A stretch of DNA of 64,000 bases, taken from Herbinix sp. Its GTDB lineage: Bacteria; Bacillota; Clostridia; Lachnospirales; Lachnospiraceae. Below, piece by piece: positions 8,247 through 20,207 of the stretch (within the stretch, counting starts at the first letter, position 1; each line of letters opens with the position of its first letter). The translations under genes and the position numbers were made by a program. The stretch lies in the NCBI GenBank assembly GCA_029238935.1, contig JAQZBN010000001.1:1-64000 (forward strand), given 5' to 3'. The notes under the pieces were generated by a model. That model ran no database searches. It saw only the letters and a program-made list of their open reading frames with translations, and was not told the origin of the DNA.

Positions 8247-11200
8247 TTATAGACCGTCGCTATAATCGTCTTCTATAATGCCTTTTAAGTTAAACTCAAC
8301 TTCGGTATAGTCACCATCATTATGTGAGTTCTCACCATAGCCAACATGGGCATCATCTACACCAGGAATGCTGTCTTCCCTCTGTAAATCGTCATCATCT
8401 TTGGCATATTTGTCTTCATCATATACTACTTCGGCAAGTCCGTCTTCGCCCTCGAAGAGATCATCTTCTTCATCATATTCGTCTTCGAAGAACTCTTCAT
8501 AGCCATTCTCAACGTCTTCTGATAATTCAAAGGTATCGAATTCGTCGTCGTATCCACCATTATCGTCCAGATCCTCAGAAATCATGAGTTCTTCCTGATT
8601 ATCGGTATCTAGTTTAACTGCACGATATCTCTTCATACCTGTACCTGCAGGGATCAGCTTACCAATAATAACGTTCTCTTTCAGACCAATCAATGGATCG
8701 ACCTTACCTTTAATCGCTGCTTCCGTAAGAACCTTTGTAGTCTCCTGGAAGGAAGCTGCTGATAAGAAGGAGTTTGTTGCAAGGGAAGCCTTTGTAATAC
8801 CAAGCATTACCTGTTTGCCATCCGCCGGCTCTAGACCTTCAGCAACCAATCTATCATTCTCATCGTTATACTCTAATATATCAATCAGTGTACCTGGTAG
8901 GAATACCGTATCACCATTGTTTTCAATTCTTACCTTCTTCAGCATCTGGCGAACGATAACCTCGATGTGCTTATCGTTAATCTCAACACCTTGCAGACGG
9001 TAAACTCTTTGAACTTCTTGGATCATATAATCCTGTACCGCACGTACACCCTTAATCTTTAAGATATCATGAGGATTAACGCTACCTTCTGTTAACTCGT
9101 CACCGGCTTCCAGAATATCACCATCCATTACCTTGATACGGGAACCGTAAGGAATTAAATAAGCCTTAGATTCCATGGTTTCATTGTTGGTAATGATAAC
9201 TTCACGTTTCTTCTTCGTATCTTTAATGGTGACAACACCACCAAATTCTGCAATAATAGCAAGACCCTTTGGCTTTCTCGCTTCGAAAAGTTCTTCAACA
9301 CGAGGAAGACCTTGGGTAATATCATCACCAGCAACACCACCGGTATGGAAAGTACGCATGGTCAACTGTGTACCAGGCTCACCAATGGACTGAGCGGCAA
9401 TAATACCAACTGCTTCACCAACTTGAACTGCTTCACCGGTAGCCATGTTAGCTCCGTAGCATTTAGCGCAAACACCGATATGGGATTTACAACTTAATAT
9501 GGTACGAATCTTAACTTTATCAACACCGGTCTTCATAATCCTAGCAGCACGCCTTGGCGTTATCATATGGTTCGCTTTAACGATTATTTCACCGTTTTCA
9601 TCTGTTATAGTCTCACAGGAATAACGTCCTGTAATTCTTTCCTCTAAGCTTTCAATAACTTCTTTTCCATCAGTGAATGCTTTAATTACCATACCAGGAA
9701 TTTCCTTGGTCTGTTCGCAACAATCCATTTCACGGATAATTAAATCCTGGGATACGTCAACCAGACGACGGGTTAGGTATCCGGAGTCAGCAGTACGAAG
9801 AGCTGTATCGGAAAGACCTTTTCTAGCACCGTGAGCGGAGATGAAGTATTCCAATACGTCAAGACCTTCACGAAGGTTGGACTTGATTGGTAACTCGATG
9901 GTACGACCGGAGGTATCGGCCATCAAACCACGCATACCTGCCAGCTGTTTGATCTGTTTATCAGAACCACGGGCACCTGAGTCAGACATCATCTTAATAT
10001 TATTGAATTTATCGAGACCATTTAACAGTGTCTCAGTTAAAATATCATCGGCTTCTTTCCATGTTTTAATAACTTCACGATATCTCTCTTCTTCAGTCAT
10101 TAAACCACGTTTGAAGTTTTTCGCAATACTTTCTACTGTAGCTTCTGCATCAGCAATAATTGTTTTCTTTTCTTCCGGAACCTTCATGTCGGAAATAGAT
10201 ACCGTCATAGCTGCTCTGGTGGAATATTTATAACCTAAGGACTTAATCTTATCCAGAATTTCTGCTGTTTGAGTAGATCCATGAACGTTAATGCTCTTCT
10301 CAAGGATCTGCTTTAACTGCTTCTTACCAACCAAGAAATCAACTTCTAATTTCAAGAAGTTTTCATCCTTACTGCGGTCAACAAAGCCTAAATCCTGACC
10401 AAGAATTTCATTGAAGATAAAACGGCCAAGGGTGGATTCGATCATTCTGGTCTCTTCTTCCCCATTGTTATTGATACCGGTTCTTCTAACTTTAATCTTC
10501 TCATGAAGAGAGATTACATCATTCTCATAAGCAAGGATCGCTTCATTTACACTCTTGAAGCAACTAATAATACCTGTTTCATTGTCTTTTCCTATCGTCA
10601 GGTAATAGATACCAAGAACCATATCCTGAGAAGGAACGGTTACAGGAGCACCATCAGAAGGTTTTAAGAGGTTGTTCGGTGAGAGCAGTAAGAAACGGCA
10701 CTCTGCTTGAGCTTCTACGGAAAGCGGTAAATGCACCGCCATCTGGTCACCATCGAAGTCCGCATTATAAGCAGTACATACCAGTGGATGAAGTTTAATT
10801 GCTTTACCTTCAACAAGTACTGGTTCAAATGCCTGAATACCAAGTCTATGAAGCGTAGGAGCACGATTTAACATAACAGGATGTTCTTTAATAACCTCCT
10901 CTAATACGTCCCATACTTCAGATTGTAATCTCTCAACCATCTTTTTCGCAGATTTTATATTATGAGCGGTTCCTCTAGCAACCAGCTCCTTCATAACGAA
11001 TGGTTTAAATAACTCAATAGCCATTTCTTTTGGAAGACCACATTGATATAATTTAAGTTCTGGTCCTACAACGATAACGGAACGTCCGGAATAGTCAACA
11101 CGCTTTCCGAGAAGGTTCTGACGGAAACGTCCTTGCTTACCTTTTAACATATCGGAAAGAGATTTTAACGCACGATTACCAGGTCCAGTAACCGGTCTTC

Positions 11201-12128
11201 CTCTTCTTCCGTTATCAATCAGAGCATCTACTGCTTCCTGAAGCATTCTCTTCTCATTACGAACGATAATGTCCGGAGCACCCAGCTCTAACAGTCTCTT
11301 CAGACGATTGTTACGATTGATAATTCTACGGTATAAATCATTCATATCAGAGGTAGCAAAACGTCCACCATCTAACTGAACCATCGGTCTTAAATCCGGA
11401 GGAATAACAGGAATCACGGTTAAGATCATCCATTCCGGTTTGTTGCCGGATTCACGGAATGCTTCTACTACTTCTAATCTTTTTATGATTCTAGCACGCT
11501 TTTGACCTGTTGAATCCTTAAGACCTCTCTTTAAGTCCTTGGATTCCTTCTCCAAGTCAATTGCTTGTAATAACTCTTGGATTGCTTCTGCACCCATTCC
11601 GAGTCGGAAGCTGTTGTAACCATATTTCTCAATCGCTTCTTGCTTTTCCTTCTCGTTTAATACTTGCTTGTATTGAAGCTCAGTACTACCCTTATCGAGT
11701 ACAATATAGGATGCAAAATATAATACTTTTTCTAATGTTCTTGGTGATAAATCAAGAATCAGACCCATACGGCTTGGGATCCCTTTAAAATACCAAATAT
11801 GGGATACCGGAGCAGCAAGTTCAATGTGGCCCATTCTCTCTCTGCGGACACTGGCTTTCGTAACCTCAACACCACAGCGATCACAAACTACACCTTTATA
11901 TCTTATCTTCTTGTATTTACCACAATGACACTCCCAATCCTTACTTGGTCCAAATATTCTTTCACAGAACAGACCATCTTTTTCAGGTTTCAGGGTTCTA
12001 TAGTTTATTGTCTCAGGCTTTCTTACTTCGCCTTTTGACCACTCCCTAATCTTTTCAGGTGAAGCTAAACCAATTTTAATTGCGTCATAGGTTATTTCTT
12101 GATCGCTATTATTCAAAATTTCAGGCAT
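8247..12128 (-). CDS. rpoC: RNA polymerase beta' subunit
   Basis: 1293 residues. The N-terminal zinc site is [20 protein letters not shown] near residue 70, the catalytic [12 protein letters not shown] loop lies near 458, and the second zinc cluster ([14 protein letters not shown]) near 885. It is the beta' subunit of the core polymerase. The last hundred or so residues, after the conserved end near '[12 protein letters not shown]', form a strongly acidic tail (many runs of D and E) not needed for the family signature; RpoB in this window has a similar tail. It starts 31 bases after rpoB and is cotranscribed with it; a strong terminator follows. Confidence 0.99.
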   Translation of the reverse strand: MPEILNNSDQEITYDAIKIGLASPEKIREWSKGEVRKPETINYRTLKPEKDGLFCERIFGPSKDWECHCGKYKKIRYKGVVCDRCGVEVTKASVRRERMGHIELAAPVSHIWYFKGIPSRMGLILDLSPRTLEKVLYFASYIVLDKGSTELQYKQVLNEKEKQEAIEKYGYNSFRLGMGAEAIQELLQAIDLEKESKDLKRGLKDSTGQKRARIIKRLEVVEAFRESGNKPEWMILTVIPVIPPDLRPMVQLDGGRFATSDMNDLYRRIINRNNRLKRLLELGAPDIIVRNEKRMLQEAVDALIDNGRRGRPVTGPGNRALKSLSDMLKGKQGRFRQNLLGKRVDYSGRSVIVVGPELKLYQCGLPKEMAIELFKPFVMKELVARGTAHNIKSAKKMVERLQSEVWDVLEEVIKEHPVMLNRAPTLHRLGIQAFEPVLVEGKAIKLHPLVCTAYNADFDGDQMAVHLPLSVEAQAECRFLLLSPNNLLKPSDGAPVTVPSQDMVLGIYYLTIGKDNETGIISCFKSVNEAILAYENDVISLHEKIKVRRTGINNNGEEETRMIESTLGRFIFNEILGQDLGFVDRSKDENFLKLEVDFLVGKKQLKQILEKSINVHGSTQTAEILDKIKSLGYKYSTRAAMTVSISDMKVPEEKKTIIADAEATVESIAKNFKRGLMTEEERYREVIKTWKEADDILTETLLNGLDKFNNIKMMSDSGARGSDKQIKQLAGMRGLMADTSGRTIELPIKSNLREGLDVLEYFISAHGARKGLSDTALRTADSGYLTRRLVDVSQDLIIREMDCCEQTKEIPGMVIKAFTDGKEVIESLEERITGRYSCETITDENGEIIVKANHMITPRRAARIMKTGVDKVKIRTILSCKSHIGVCAKCYGANMATGEAVQVGEAVGIIAAQSIGEPGTQLTMRTFHTGGVAGDDITQGLPRVEELFEARKPKGLAIIAEFGGVVTIKDTKKKREVIITNNETMESKAYLIPYGSRIKVMDGDILEAGDELTEGSVNPHDILKIKGVRAVQDYMIQEVQRVYRLQGVEINDKHIEVIVRQMLKKVRIENNGDTVFLPGTLIDILEYNDENDRLVAEGLEPADGKQVMLGITKASLATNSFLSAASFQETTKVLTEAAIKGKVDPLIGLKENVIIGKLIPAGTGMKRYRAVKLDTDNQEELMISEDLDDNGGYDDEFDTFELSEDVENGYEEFFEDEYDEEDDLFEGEDGLAEVVYDEDKYAKDDDDLQREDSIPGVDDAHVGYGENSHNDGDYTEVEFNLKGIIEDDYSDGL

Positions 12129-12159
12129 CTTTTGGCTCTCCCTTCATTCATAAACTCTG

Positions 12160-15100
12160 TTACTTATCGGTTAAGGACTGCCCACAAGCCTTACAACGTT
12201 TACTGCCCTCAGCTACAATAGCACCGCAATTAGGACACATGTCTGTAGGTTCCTCTTCATCTTCAAATATCTCTTCTTCCAGAAGTTCTTCCGGTTCATC
12301 TTCATATATATCAAAAATCTCTGCATCCAAATCTTCTACAGTACCTTGAGTAAAGCCTGCTTCTTCATAGCCTTCGTCATAACGGAAACTATTATCACCT
12401 TCGATTAATGGTGTTAAATCTGAATCACCGTAATCAATGGTTTCTGTCATCTTCACTTCACTACCGTTCTCATCAAGAACAGTTACGTCCAAAGCTAAGG
12501 ATTGAAGTTCTTTTAAGAGAACCTTGAACGATTCTGGAATACCAGGATCCGATATATTCTCACCTTTGATAATTGCTTCATAGGTCTTCACACGACCGGT
12601 AACATCATCGGATTTTACGGTTAATATTTCTTGAAGAATGTATGCAGCACCATAAGCTTCCAGTGCCCAAACCTCCATCTCACCGAATCTCTGACCACCG
12701 AATTGAGCTTTACCACCCAACGGCTGTTGTGTTACTAAGGAGTAAGGACCTGTGGAACGTGCATGGATCTTATCATCAACAAGGTGATGGAGTTTTAGGT
12801 AGTGCATGAAACCTACTGTAACAGCGCCATCAAAATATTCTCCGGATCTACCATCTCTTAATCTTACTTTACCGGTACGATTGATTGGAACGCCTCTCCA
12901 TTGTTCTCTGCTCTGTTGATTTTTCTCTAAATAATCCATAAAGCCTGGATCTAAGAGATCTCTATATTTTTTATCGAAATCATCCCAATTGGAATTCGCA
13001 TAATCATTTGCTATCTCTAAAGTATCCATAATATCAAACTCATTTGCACCATCAAATACAGGTGTAGCAATATCGATACCAAGAACTTTAGCAGCTAGGG
13101 AAAGATGAATTTCAAGTACCTGTCCGATGTTCATACGGGAAGGTACACCCAGAGGATTTAATACGATGTCTAACGGTCTACCATTTGGTAAGAAAGGCAT
13201 ATCTTCTGCAGGTAATACTCTAGAAACAACACCCTTGTTACCGTGACGACCAGCCATCTTGTCACCAACCTGGATCTTTCTTTTCTGTGCAATGTAAACA
13301 CGTACGGTTTCATTTACTCCAGGAGATAATTCGTCTCCATTTTCTCTTGTAAATACTTTCGCATCTACAATAATACCATACTCACCGTGAGGTACACGAA
13401 GAGAGGTATCTCTAACTTCTCTAGCTTTCTCACCAAAGATTGCTCTTAATAATCTTTCTTCTGCAGTCAGCTCTGTTTCTCCCTTAGGAGTTACTTTACC
13501 AACCAGGATATCTCCGGCACGAACTTCAGCACCGATACGGATAATTCCTCTTTCATCCAGATCTTTTAATGCATCATCACCAACACCAGGAACATCTCTT
13601 GTGATTTCTTCCGGTCCTAGTTTGGTATCTCTGGCTTCAGCTTCATATTCTTCAATATGCACAGAGGTATATACATCCTCCTGCACAAGTCTTTCACTAA
13701 TTAATACAGCATCCTCGTAATTATAGCCTTCCCAAGTCATGAAACCGATCAATGGATTCTTACCCAATGCCAATTCACCCTTAGAAGTGGAAGGTCCATC
13801 TGCAATTACCTGGCCTGCTTCAACCCGATCGCCTCTTTTTACAATTGGTCTCTGGTTAATACAGGTACCTTGGTTACTTCTTGCAAATTTAATCATACGA
13901 TAGGAAGATTTTGTATTGTCATCATTTTTTATTACAACTTCTTTTGCAGATACACGATCAACAACGCCTGTTTTCCTTGCAAGCACGCATACACCGGAGT
14001 CAATTGCTGTCTTCGCTTCCATACCGGTACCTACTACAGGAGCTTCTGTCATTAATAACGGAACTGCCTGACGCTGCATGTTGGATCCCATGAGCGCACG
14101 GTTCGCATCGTCGTTCTCCAAGAAAGGAATTAACGCAGTCGCAACAGAGAATACCATCTTAGGAGATACGTCCATTAAATCGATGACATGTTTATCATAT
14201 TGAGAGGTCTCTTCTTTGTAACGACCGGAGATAGTGCTTCCTACGAAATAACCTTCCGCATCTAGCTCTTCATTCGCCTGCGCTACTACATATTTATCCT
14301 CTTCGTCAGCTGTTAAATATACGACATCATCCGTTACTTTTGGATTCATTGGATCTGCTTTATCAACCTTACGATAAGGAGCTTCAATAAAGCCATATTC
14401 ATTAATTCTTGCATAGGATGCAAGAGAGTTGATCAAACCGATGTTAGGACCTTCAGGCGTCTCAATAGGACACATTCTTCCATAATGGGAATAGTGAACG
14501 TCACGAACCTCGAATCCTGCTCTATCACGGGACAAACCACCAGGTCCCAATGCGGAGAGACGTCTCTTATGAGTCAGCTCGCCCAGCGGATTATGCTGAT
14601 CCATGAACTGTGATAGCTGAGAACTTCCGAAGAATTCTTTTACTGCAGCAGTAACTGGTTTAATATTAATTAAGGATTGGGGGCTAATTCCCTCTAAATC
14701 CTGAGTTGTCATTCTTTCTCTAACAACACGTTCCATTCTGGAAAGACCGATTCTGTATTGGTTCTGTAATAACTCACCAACCGCTCTGATTCTTCTGTTT
14801 CCTAAATGGTCAATATCATCGGAATTGCCAATGCCATATTCCAGATGAATGTTATAATTAATGGAAGCAATAATATCTTCCTTTGTAATGTGCTTAGGTA
14901 TTAATTCATTGATATTTTTCTTAATCGCATCTTTGATCTCTTCCGCTGATGTATTATTTGCTAATACCTTCTTTAACACAGGATAATAAACCTCTTCTGT
15001 GATACCAAGAGCTTTTTTATCAACATCAACATAGGCAGCGATATCTACCATCATATTAGATAGAACTTTTACATTACGATCATCCGCTTGTACCATAACA

Positions 15101-16116
15101 GCCGGCACTGCAGCGTTTTGAATCTGGATGGCTAGATCTTTTGTAACCTGTGTTCCTGCTTCTGCAATAATCTCACCGGTAGATGTATCAACTACATCCT
15201 CAGTTAATACAAAGCCTACAATACGATTTTTCATATGAAGCTTCTTATTGAATTTATAACGACCAACCTTCGCCAAATCATATCTTCTTGCGTCGAAGAA
15301 CATACTATTTAATAATGACTCCGCATTCTCAACTGCAAGCGGCTCACCTGGACGAAGTTTTTTGTACAACTCAAGTAAACCATCCTGATAGCTTCCGGAC
15401 GGATCCTTGGAGGTACTGGGGTCTTTTGCTAAACTGGCAAGAATTTTAGGTTCTTCACCAAATAATTGTTTGATCTCTTCGTTCGTTCCAAATCCCAATG
15501 CTCTAATAAATACAGTAATCGGAACTTTTCGATTCCGGTCTACACGTACGTAAAATACATCATTGGAATCGGTCTCATATTCTAACCATGCTCCTCTGTT
15601 CGGAATAACAGTTGAGGAAAATAGTCTCTTACCAATCTTATCATGATCAATTGCGTAGTAGATGCCGGGGGAACGTACCAACTGGCTTACGATAACTCTT
15701 TCTGCTCCATTGATTACAAAGGTACCGGTTTCCGTCATTAACGGTAAATCACCCATGAAGATATCATGTTCGTTGATTTCATTATTTTCCTTGTTATGAA
15801 GTCTAACCTTAACCTTCAAAGGAGCAGCATAAGTTGCATCTCTTTCTTTACACTCCTCAATTGAATATTTAACATCATCTTCACACAGTGTAAAATCGAC
15901 GAACTCCAAGCTCAGATGTCCACTATAATCTGCGATTGGAGAAATATCATCAAATACTTCTTTCAGTCCTTCATCCAAAAACCACTGATATGAGTCCTTC
16001 TGAACTTCAATGAGATTTGGCATTTCCAGTACTTCCTTTTGTTTGGAGTAACTCATTCTAACGTTATTTCCAACTTTACTTGGACGTATTCTGTTTCTAT
16101 CCATTGACGTTTTCAC
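12160..16116 (-). CDS. rpoB: RNA polymerase beta subunit with C-terminal zinc ribbon
   Basis: 1318 residues. The rifampicin pocket ([14 protein letters not shown] to [10 protein letters not shown], about residues 495-530) has the usual sensitive residues, including the His of THKRR and the Ser of RLSALG. The catalytic-region motif [12 protein letters not shown] and the C-terminal clamp region ([24 protein letters not shown]) are intact. After the usual end of the family the protein continues with an acidic stretch (about 1258-1288) and a four-cysteine zinc ribbon, CPNC plus CKAC, within the last 29 residues. That extension is unusual against E. coli or Bacillus RpoB. The ATG follows a GGGGTG site. 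Confidence 0.99.
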   Translation of the reverse strand: MKTSMDRNRIRPSKVGNNVRMSYSKQKEVLEMPNLIEVQKDSYQWFLDEGLKEVFDDISPIADYSGHLSLEFVDFTLCEDDVKYSIEECKERDATYAAPLKVKVRLHNKENNEINEHDIFMGDLPLMTETGTFVINGAERVIVSQLVRSPGIYYAIDHDKIGKRLFSSTVIPNRGAWLEYETDSNDVFYVRVDRNRKVPITVFIRALGFGTNEEIKQLFGEEPKILASLAKDPSTSKDPSGSYQDGLLELYKKLRPGEPLAVENAESLLNSMFFDARRYDLAKVGRYKFNKKLHMKNRIVGFVLTEDVVDTSTGEIIAEAGTQVTKDLAIQIQNAAVPAVMVQADDRNVKVLSNMMVDIAAYVDVDKKALGITEEVYYPVLKKVLANNTSAEEIKDAIKKNINELIPKHITKEDIIASINYNIHLEYGIGNSDDIDHLGNRRIRAVGELLQNQYRIGLSRMERVVRERMTTQDLEGISPQSLINIKPVTAAVKEFFGSSQLSQFMDQHNPLGELTHKRRLSALGPGGLSRDRAGFEVRDVHYSHYGRMCPIETPEGPNIGLINSLASYARINEYGFIEAPYRKVDKADPMNPKVTDDVVYLTADEEDKYVVAQANEELDAEGYFVGSTISGRYKEETSQYDKHVIDLMDVSPKMVFSVATALIPFLENDDANRALMGSNMQRQAVPLLMTEAPVVGTGMEAKTAIDSGVCVLARKTGVVDRVSAKEVVIKNDDNTKSSYRMIKFARSNQGTCINQRPIVKRGDRVEAGQVIADGPSTSKGELALGKNPLIGFMTWEGYNYEDAVLISERLVQEDVYTSVHIEEYEAEARDTKLGPEEITRDVPGVGDDALKDLDERGIIRIGAEVRAGDILVGKVTPKGETELTAEERLLRAIFGEKAREVRDTSLRVPHGEYGIIVDAKVFTRENGDELSPGVNETVRVYIAQKRKIQVGDKMAGRHGNKGVVSRVLPAEDMPFLPNGRPLDIVLNPLGVPSRMNIGQVLEIHLSLAAKVLGIDIATPVFDGANEFDIMDTLEIANDYANSNWDDFDKKYRDLLDPGFMDYLEKNQQSREQWRGVPINRTGKVRLRDGRSGEYFDGAVTVGFMHYLKLHHLVDDKIHARSTGPYSLVTQQPLGGKAQFGGQRFGEMEVWALEAYGAAYILQEILTVKSDDVTGRVKTYEAIIKGENISDPGIPESFKVLLKELQSLALDVTVLDENGSEVKMTETIDYGDSDLTPLIEGDNSFRYDEGYEEAGFTQGTVEDLDAEIFDIYEDEPEELLEEEIFEDEEEPTDMCPNCGAIVAEGSKRCKACGQSLTDK

Positions 16117-16225
16117 CCCTTGATATTTTATAAGAATATATCTTTAAAATAATTCTTTTCTTTTTTGATTATCTATGCTATAATGATAGTAATTAGGCAT
16201 ACACTACCACAATAGTGCATCTTTC

Positions 16226-16254
16226 ATACTAGCATACTTGTTTTCAACTGTCAA
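16226..16254 (-). promoter_or_regulatory. rpoB promoter, extended -10
   Basis: On the minus strand TTGACA (16249-16254), 17-base spacer ending in TGC, then TAGTAT (16226-16231). The perfect -35 and the TGn extension make this the best candidate for rpoBC transcription, about 110 bases before the start codon. Confidence 0.75.
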
Positions 16255-16813
16255 CAACAATTTGTTGATTTTTTTTATTTTTACGAATAATTTTAAATAT
16301 ATCATAAATTGAAATCCTATTCGTTCCATAATAATCCATTCCATATACGATGACTACTTACAATCAACCATATAATCACTTTGCTGATTTTTCATACTTG
16401 AGCCTTCTATATGTATTTCTTTTCGTATTCATTATCTCATTTGATACCTTATCTATTATACTTTTTCTGTTAGTCTATATTAGTCTTGCTTTCTCATATA
16501 AGTAACTTATTTAACTTACTCTAGTCTAAACTCTTATACATATCTACTTATTAGCAAACTTCTTCTCCTATGAGTAACTATATTGACATTGTTACTCAGC
16601 TATATTCGTATTTTCTCCCTATTTCAATATTGTGCTTACTATACTTCAGTGTGTTAAGTTTATGCAGAGTCATGCTTATTTACACTTTTGCCACTTTTTT
16701 GCTATTACATACTTCCTTTATATAATAAATTTCTATATCTCGTCATTTACTATAAAATGATTTGCTATATACATCCTTTGTGAAAAATATTTATTTTGTT
16801 TATTGATGGGTAC

Positions 16814-16843
16814 AAAAAAGAGCGGAGGTAATATCCCCCGCCC
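16814..16843 (-). terminator. Intrinsic terminator after rplL
   Basis: Minus strand: a nine-pair GC-rich stem (GGGCGGGGG with CCTCCGCTC, two G-T pairs), loop ATATTA, then six T. Fifteen bases beyond the rplL stop. It separates ribosomal-protein and polymerase transcription. Confidence 0.9.
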
Positions 16844-16857
16844 AATTGTTTATGAAA

Positions 16858-17220
16858 TTATTTTAAAGTAACTTTAGCGCCTTCTGCTTCAAGTTTAGCC
16901 TTGATATCCTCAGCTTCTGCTTTGTTTGCGCCTTCTTTTAACATCTTAGGAGCAGCGTCTACAAGATCTTTAGCTTCTTTTAAGCCTAAGCCAGTTGCTT
17001 CACGAACAACTTTGATAACCTTAACCTTGTTAGGACCAACTTCTGTTAACTCTACGTTGAATTCAGTCTTCTCTTCTTCTTCTACTACTGCTGCAGGACC
17101 TGCTACAACAACACCAGCTGCTGCGGATACACCGAATTCTTCTTCACATGCTTTTACTAAATCGTTTAATTCTAATACTGTAAGGCCTTTAATTGCCTGG
17201 ATAAAATCTTGAGTTGTCAT
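16858..17220 (-). CDS. rplL: Ribosomal protein L7/L12
   Basis: 120 residues, full length. The N-terminal dimerisation domain (about 1-35), an Ala/Val/Glu-rich hinge (36-52) and the C-terminal factor-binding domain with [13 protein letters not shown] and [21 protein letters not shown] are all present. Several copies bind L10 to form the ribosomal stalk that recruits translation GTPases. It follows rplJ by about 70 bases in the same operon. Confidence 0.99.
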   Translation of the reverse strand: MTTQDFIQAIKGLTVLELNDLVKACEEEFGVSAAAGVVVAGPAAVVEEEEKTEFNVELTEVGPNKVKVIKVVREATGLGLKEAKDLVDAAPKMLKEGANKAEAEDIKAKLEAEGAKVTLK

Positions 17221-17291
17221 TTTAATTTACCTCCGTTATTTATTTAATGGTTTATGGATATCGGGATTTTAGCCCCAGTTTGTCCTATTAC

Positions 17292-17783
17292 TTACGCTAC
17301 TTCGTTTTTCTCAGCGATCTGCTTAATAACACGAGCGAAGTTTGTAATTGGTGACTGCATACTTCCAAGTAATCTGGAAATAAGAACTTCTCTGGAAGGG
17401 ATTGTTGCAATAACTTGAATACCCTTCTCATCATAATAATTGCCTTCTACTACGCCTGCTTTAAATTCTAATTTAGGCATAGCCTTTAATTGATCATTGA
17501 TGATTTTTGCAGGAGCAGTTGCATCTTCCAAACCAAACGCTACTGCTGTTGGTCCTTCTAAATGCTTGGATAATGCTTCGAACTGAGTTCCTTTGAATGC
17601 GAAGTTTAACATTGTGTTTTTGTATACCTTGTACACAACGCCTGCTTCTCTTAACTTTTTACGAAGTTCTGTATCCTGAGTAACGGTTAAACCACGGTAA
17701 TCAACTAATACTGCAGATGTTGCAGTTGCAACATATCCTTTAATTTCTTCAACTACAGGTTGTTTCATTTCAATTTTTGCCAT
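17292..17783 (-). CDS. rplJ: Ribosomal protein L10
   Basis: 163 residues from the ATG at 17781-17783, which has AAGGAGGTG upstream; a longer in-frame start at 17891 lies within the leader terminator and is rejected. The protein starts MAKIEMKQPVVEEI and has the conserved VDYRGLTVTQ near 35 and the L7/L12-binding C-terminal helix. L10 with L12 binds its own leader RNA to repress the operon; that leader is present upstream. Confidence 0.98.
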   Translation of the reverse strand: MAKIEMKQPVVEEIKGYVATATSAVLVDYRGLTVTQDTELRKKLREAGVVYKVYKNTMLNFAFKGTQFEALSKHLEGPTAVAFGLEDATAPAKIINDQLKAMPKLEFKAGVVEGNYYDEKGIQVIATIPSREVLISRLLGSMQSPITNFARVIKQIAEKNEVA

Positions 17784-17850
17784 GTTTGTACACCTCCTTA
17801 TAGCATTCCTACAATAGATCACATTACTAACGTGCTCTATTGTCTTGTAT

Positions 17851-17886
17851 AAAAAAACCTCTTCCCGCCAAAGCAGAAAGAGGTTT
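17851..17886 (-). terminator. Attenuator hairpin in the rplJ leader
   Basis: Minus strand: AAACCTCTT pairs with AAGAGGTTT around a loop containing CTGCTTTGGCGGG, followed by seven T. It sits between the L10-binding leader and the rplJ start, where readthrough would be regulated. Confidence 0.85.
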
Positions 17887-17914
17887 ATCATATCATTATA
17901 ATATAATATAAAAC

Positions 17915-17985
17915 CAACTCTCCTCGGTAGGCGGTAGCACCTTATGCCTTACGGCACCTACTGTCTTCGGCAGTTATTCACGAAG
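17915..17985 (-). promoter_or_regulatory. L10 leader (autoregulatory RNA of rplJL)
   Basis: The minus-strand transcript contains GACAGTAGGTGCC, a small GCCGTAAGGC hairpin and CCTACCGAGGAGAG, the conserved pairing and kink region of the Firmicute L10 leader. It starts just after a consensus promoter. A segment with GGTTT downstream can pair with the AAACC arm of the following terminator, giving mutually exclusive structures. Recognised by eye; no covariance search was run. Confidence 0.85.
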
Positions 17986-17988
17986 AAG

Positions 17989-18018
17989 ATTATAACATGG
18001 TCACAGGACCTTTGTCAA
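17989..18018 (-). promoter_or_regulatory. rplJL promoter
   Basis: Minus strand: TTGACA (18013-18018), 18-base spacer ending TGT, TATAAT (17989-17994). Both hexamers are perfect. Transcription would start near 17982, directly before the L10 leader. Confidence 0.85.
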
Positions 18019-18044
18019 TTCTTTTCGTAAAAACTTTTTTATAA

Positions 18045-18737
18045 CTAGCTTAATTTAGCTGTGTTAAGCTTAACGCCAGGACCCATAGTGGATGCTAATG
18101 TTACGCTCTTTAAATATTGACCCTTTGCAGCGGATGGCTTAGCCTTAATGATAGCACCGATTAAAGTCTGGAAGTTATCATTCAACTTGTCTTCTGTAAA
18201 AGAAGCTTTACCAAGCGGAACATGGATAATATTTGTTTTATCTAATCTATATTCAATCTTACCGGCTTTGATGTCGTTAACCGCTTTTGTTACGTCCATA
18301 GTAACGGTACCAGCCTTAGGGTTTGGCATTAAGCCCTTAGGTCCGAGTACACGGCCCAAACGACCAACAACGCCCATCATGTCAGGAGTTGCTACTACTA
18401 CATCGAATTCAAACCAGTTTTCGTTTTGGATTTTAGGAACTAATTCCTCACCACCAACAAAATCAGCGCCTGCTGCGAGAGCTTCATTTACTTTATCTCC
18501 CTTAGCAAATACTAACACACGTACAGTTTTACCTGTTCCGTGAGGTAATACTACCGCACCACGAACTTGTTGATCAGCGTGACGTCCATCAACACCTAAT
18601 CTGATGTGAGCTTCGATTGTTTCATCAAATTTAGCAACAGCTGCTTTCTTTACTAAGCTGATTGCTTCTGATGCATCATATTGAACTGCTCTGTCAATTA
18701 ACTTGGCAGAATCAGTATATTTCTTTCCTCTTTTCAT
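18045..18737 (-). CDS. rplA: Ribosomal protein L1
   Basis: 230 residues, full length. Family landmarks are visible: [31 protein letters not shown] near 40-70, the [24 protein letters not shown] segment near 125 (quoted in parts: [17 protein letters not shown]) and the C-terminal [16 protein letters not shown]. It binds 23S rRNA at the L1 stalk. It follows rplK and is the last gene before the separate rplJ promoter. The ATG is preceded by AGGAGG. Confidence 0.99.
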   Translation of the reverse strand: MKRGKKYTDSAKLIDRAVQYDASEAISLVKKAAVAKFDETIEAHIRLGVDGRHADQQVRGAVVLPHGTGKTVRVLVFAKGDKVNEALAAGADFVGGEELVPKIQNENWFEFDVVVATPDMMGVVGRLGRVLGPKGLMPNPKAGTVTMDVTKAVNDIKAGKIEYRLDKTNIIHVPLGKASFTEDKLNDNFQTLIGAIIKAKPSAAKGQYLKSVTLASTMGPGVKLNTAKLS

Positions 18738-18909
18738 TCTATAAACCTCCTAGTGGTTATATCGGAAGAAAACGGATAAGCTAACCTTTATAATCCGTCG
18801 CCTCATGTTTTCCATTCGGCTGCTAGACAAAAACATGTCCGGCATTTCCTCCCACGTTTTTAGATTCTAAATCACATAATCTCTTTCAATTATGCTGTTA
18901 CGTTCTTAA

Positions 18910-19335
18910 TTAGTCTACTACTGTGATACCCATACTTCTAGCAGTACCTGCGATCATGCTCATAGCAGTTTCAATACTTGCTGCGTTTAAGTCTGGCATT
19001 TTCCACTCTGCAATTTTTCTAACCTCAGCCTTGGTAATTGTAGCTACCTTAGTCTTGTGAGGTGTTGCGGAACCGGATTTTAAGTTACATGCTTTCTTTA
19101 ATAATACTGCTGCAGGTGGAGTTTTTGTGATGAAGCTGAAGCTTCTGTCTGCATATACTGTGATTACTACTGGAATAATCATTCCTTCTTGATCGGATGT
19201 TCTTGCATTAAATTCTTTTGTGAACTGAACAATGTTCACACCATGCTGACCAAGCGCCGGACCAACCGGTGGTGCCGGAGTTGCCTTTGCAGCAGGGATT
19301 TGTAATTTGATATATCCTGTTACTTTTTTTGCCAT
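18910..19335 (-). CDS. rplK: Ribosomal protein L11
   Basis: 141 residues, full length, beginning [22 protein letters not shown] with the proline-rich '[14 protein letters not shown]' loop and the C-terminal rRNA-binding domain ([31 protein letters not shown]). It is part of the GTPase-associated centre. AGGAGGTATGC precedes the ATG. It lies about 100 bases after nusG; the rplK-rplA pair order is conserved. Confidence 0.99.
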   Translation of the reverse strand: MAKKVTGYIKLQIPAAKATPAPPVGPALGQHGVNIVQFTKEFNARTSDQEGMIIPVVITVYADRSFSFITKTPPAAVLLKKACNLKSGSATPHKTKVATITKAEVRKIAEWKMPDLNAASIETAMSMIAGTARSMGITVVD

Positions 19336-19436
19336 TATAGCATACCTCCTGAATAATGTGGTGTTTGCGGGGATTTCCCTCCCACTCGTCTTACCGTAAG
19401 TTACTAACCTTTACAATGCCTTCAAGGATGTCTTAA

Positions 19437-19958
19437 TTATTTGCGTACCTTTACATCGCTAAAACTGATCTCAACCGGCGTTTCACGTCCAAACATATCC
19501 ACGCTGATTGTAACAATTTGCTTGTGTGTATTGATCTGTTTGATAACGCCTGCGGTATTCTCCCATACGCCGGAGATTACTGTTACGGTATCACCAATTT
19601 CAAATTCAATCACAACTTCATCGCCCTTAATTCCCATGCTACGCATTTCAATTTCCGATAACGGAACCGGTTGCTTAGAATCGGGACCAACAAAGCCTGT
19701 TACGCCTCTTGTATTACGTACTACATACCATACATCGTCATTCATGACCATCTTGAGTAGCACATAACCAGGGAACATCTTCTTTTGTACTCGTTTCTTA
19801 ACACCATTTTTAACTTCAATAACGTCCTGCATCGGAACAGATACTTCGACGATTTGGTCTTGCAGCTTTCTGTTTTCGATTGTTTTCTCGATGTTAGCTT
19901 TTACCTTGTTCTCATACCCAGAATAGGTGTGAACAACGTACCATTTTGCATCTGACAT
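19437..19958 (-). CDS. nusG: Transcription elongation/termination factor NusG
   Basis: 173 residues. The NGN domain opens with KWYVVHTYSGYENKVKANIEK and contains MFPGYVLLKM near 60-70 and VRNTRGVTGFVG near 85-95; the KOW domain follows with GDTVTVISGVWENTAGVI near 125. It binds RNA polymerase and links to ribosomes. Placed directly after secE, as usual. Confidence 0.98.
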   Translation of the reverse strand: MSDAKWYVVHTYSGYENKVKANIEKTIENRKLQDQIVEVSVPMQDVIEVKNGVKKRVQKKMFPGYVLLKMVMNDDVWYVVRNTRGVTGFVGPDSKQPVPLSEIEMRSMGIKGDEVVIEFEIGDTVTVISGVWENTAGVIKQINTHKQIVTISVDMFGRETPVEISFSDVKVRK

Positions 19959-19970
19959 ATCATCTCACCC

Positions 19971-20183
19971 TTATCCTATTATGAAGTCAATACCGGATCT
20001 GATAAGAAAATCCAATACAGCTATAATTATACCTAAGATTGCGGTAATGATTATGACAGCAAATGACCTTTTTGTAAGAGCCTCTTTGTCGGGCCAAACA
20101 ACTTTTTTAAATTCAGCCTTCAAGCCCTTTAACCAGCTTTTCTTTGGAGCTTTTTCCGCTGTAGTGTTTGCCATTTCTCCCAT
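19971..20183 (-). CDS. secE: Preprotein translocase subunit SecE
   Basis: 70 residues, the short single-helix SecE of Gram-positives. The amphipathic segment KGLKAEFKKVVWPDKEALTKRS (quoted up to 'VVWP') precedes one membrane helix (about 43-62). It stabilises SecY in the plasma membrane. An in-frame ATG four codons in (MANTT) is an alternative start. The gene is twelve bases from nusG and 24 from rpmG. Confidence 0.95.
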   Translation of the reverse strand: MGEMANTTAEKAPKKSWLKGLKAEFKKVVWPDKEALTKRSFAVIIITAILGIIIAVLDFLIRSGIDFIIG

Positions 20184-20207
20184 GTCTATACGTCCTTTCA
20201 GATATAA

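Larger units (their letters stand above)
16117..16857. other. Long AT-rich intergenic region between rplL and rpoB
   Basis: 741 bases. It holds the rplL terminator at one end and a strong rpoB promoter at the other. The middle (about 16260-16800) is very AT-rich with no convincing reading frame, repeat or folded RNA. Confidence 0.7.

Noticed and set aside
17784..17891. Longer N-terminus for L10
   Set aside because: The extra 36 codons lie across the leader terminator and are not part of the L10 family; the ATG at 17783 has a strong ribosome site.
18738..18909. Separate regulatory RNA between rplK and rplA
   Set aside because: Some inverted segments exist, but I could not form a convincing conserved structure or recognise a known leader by eye.
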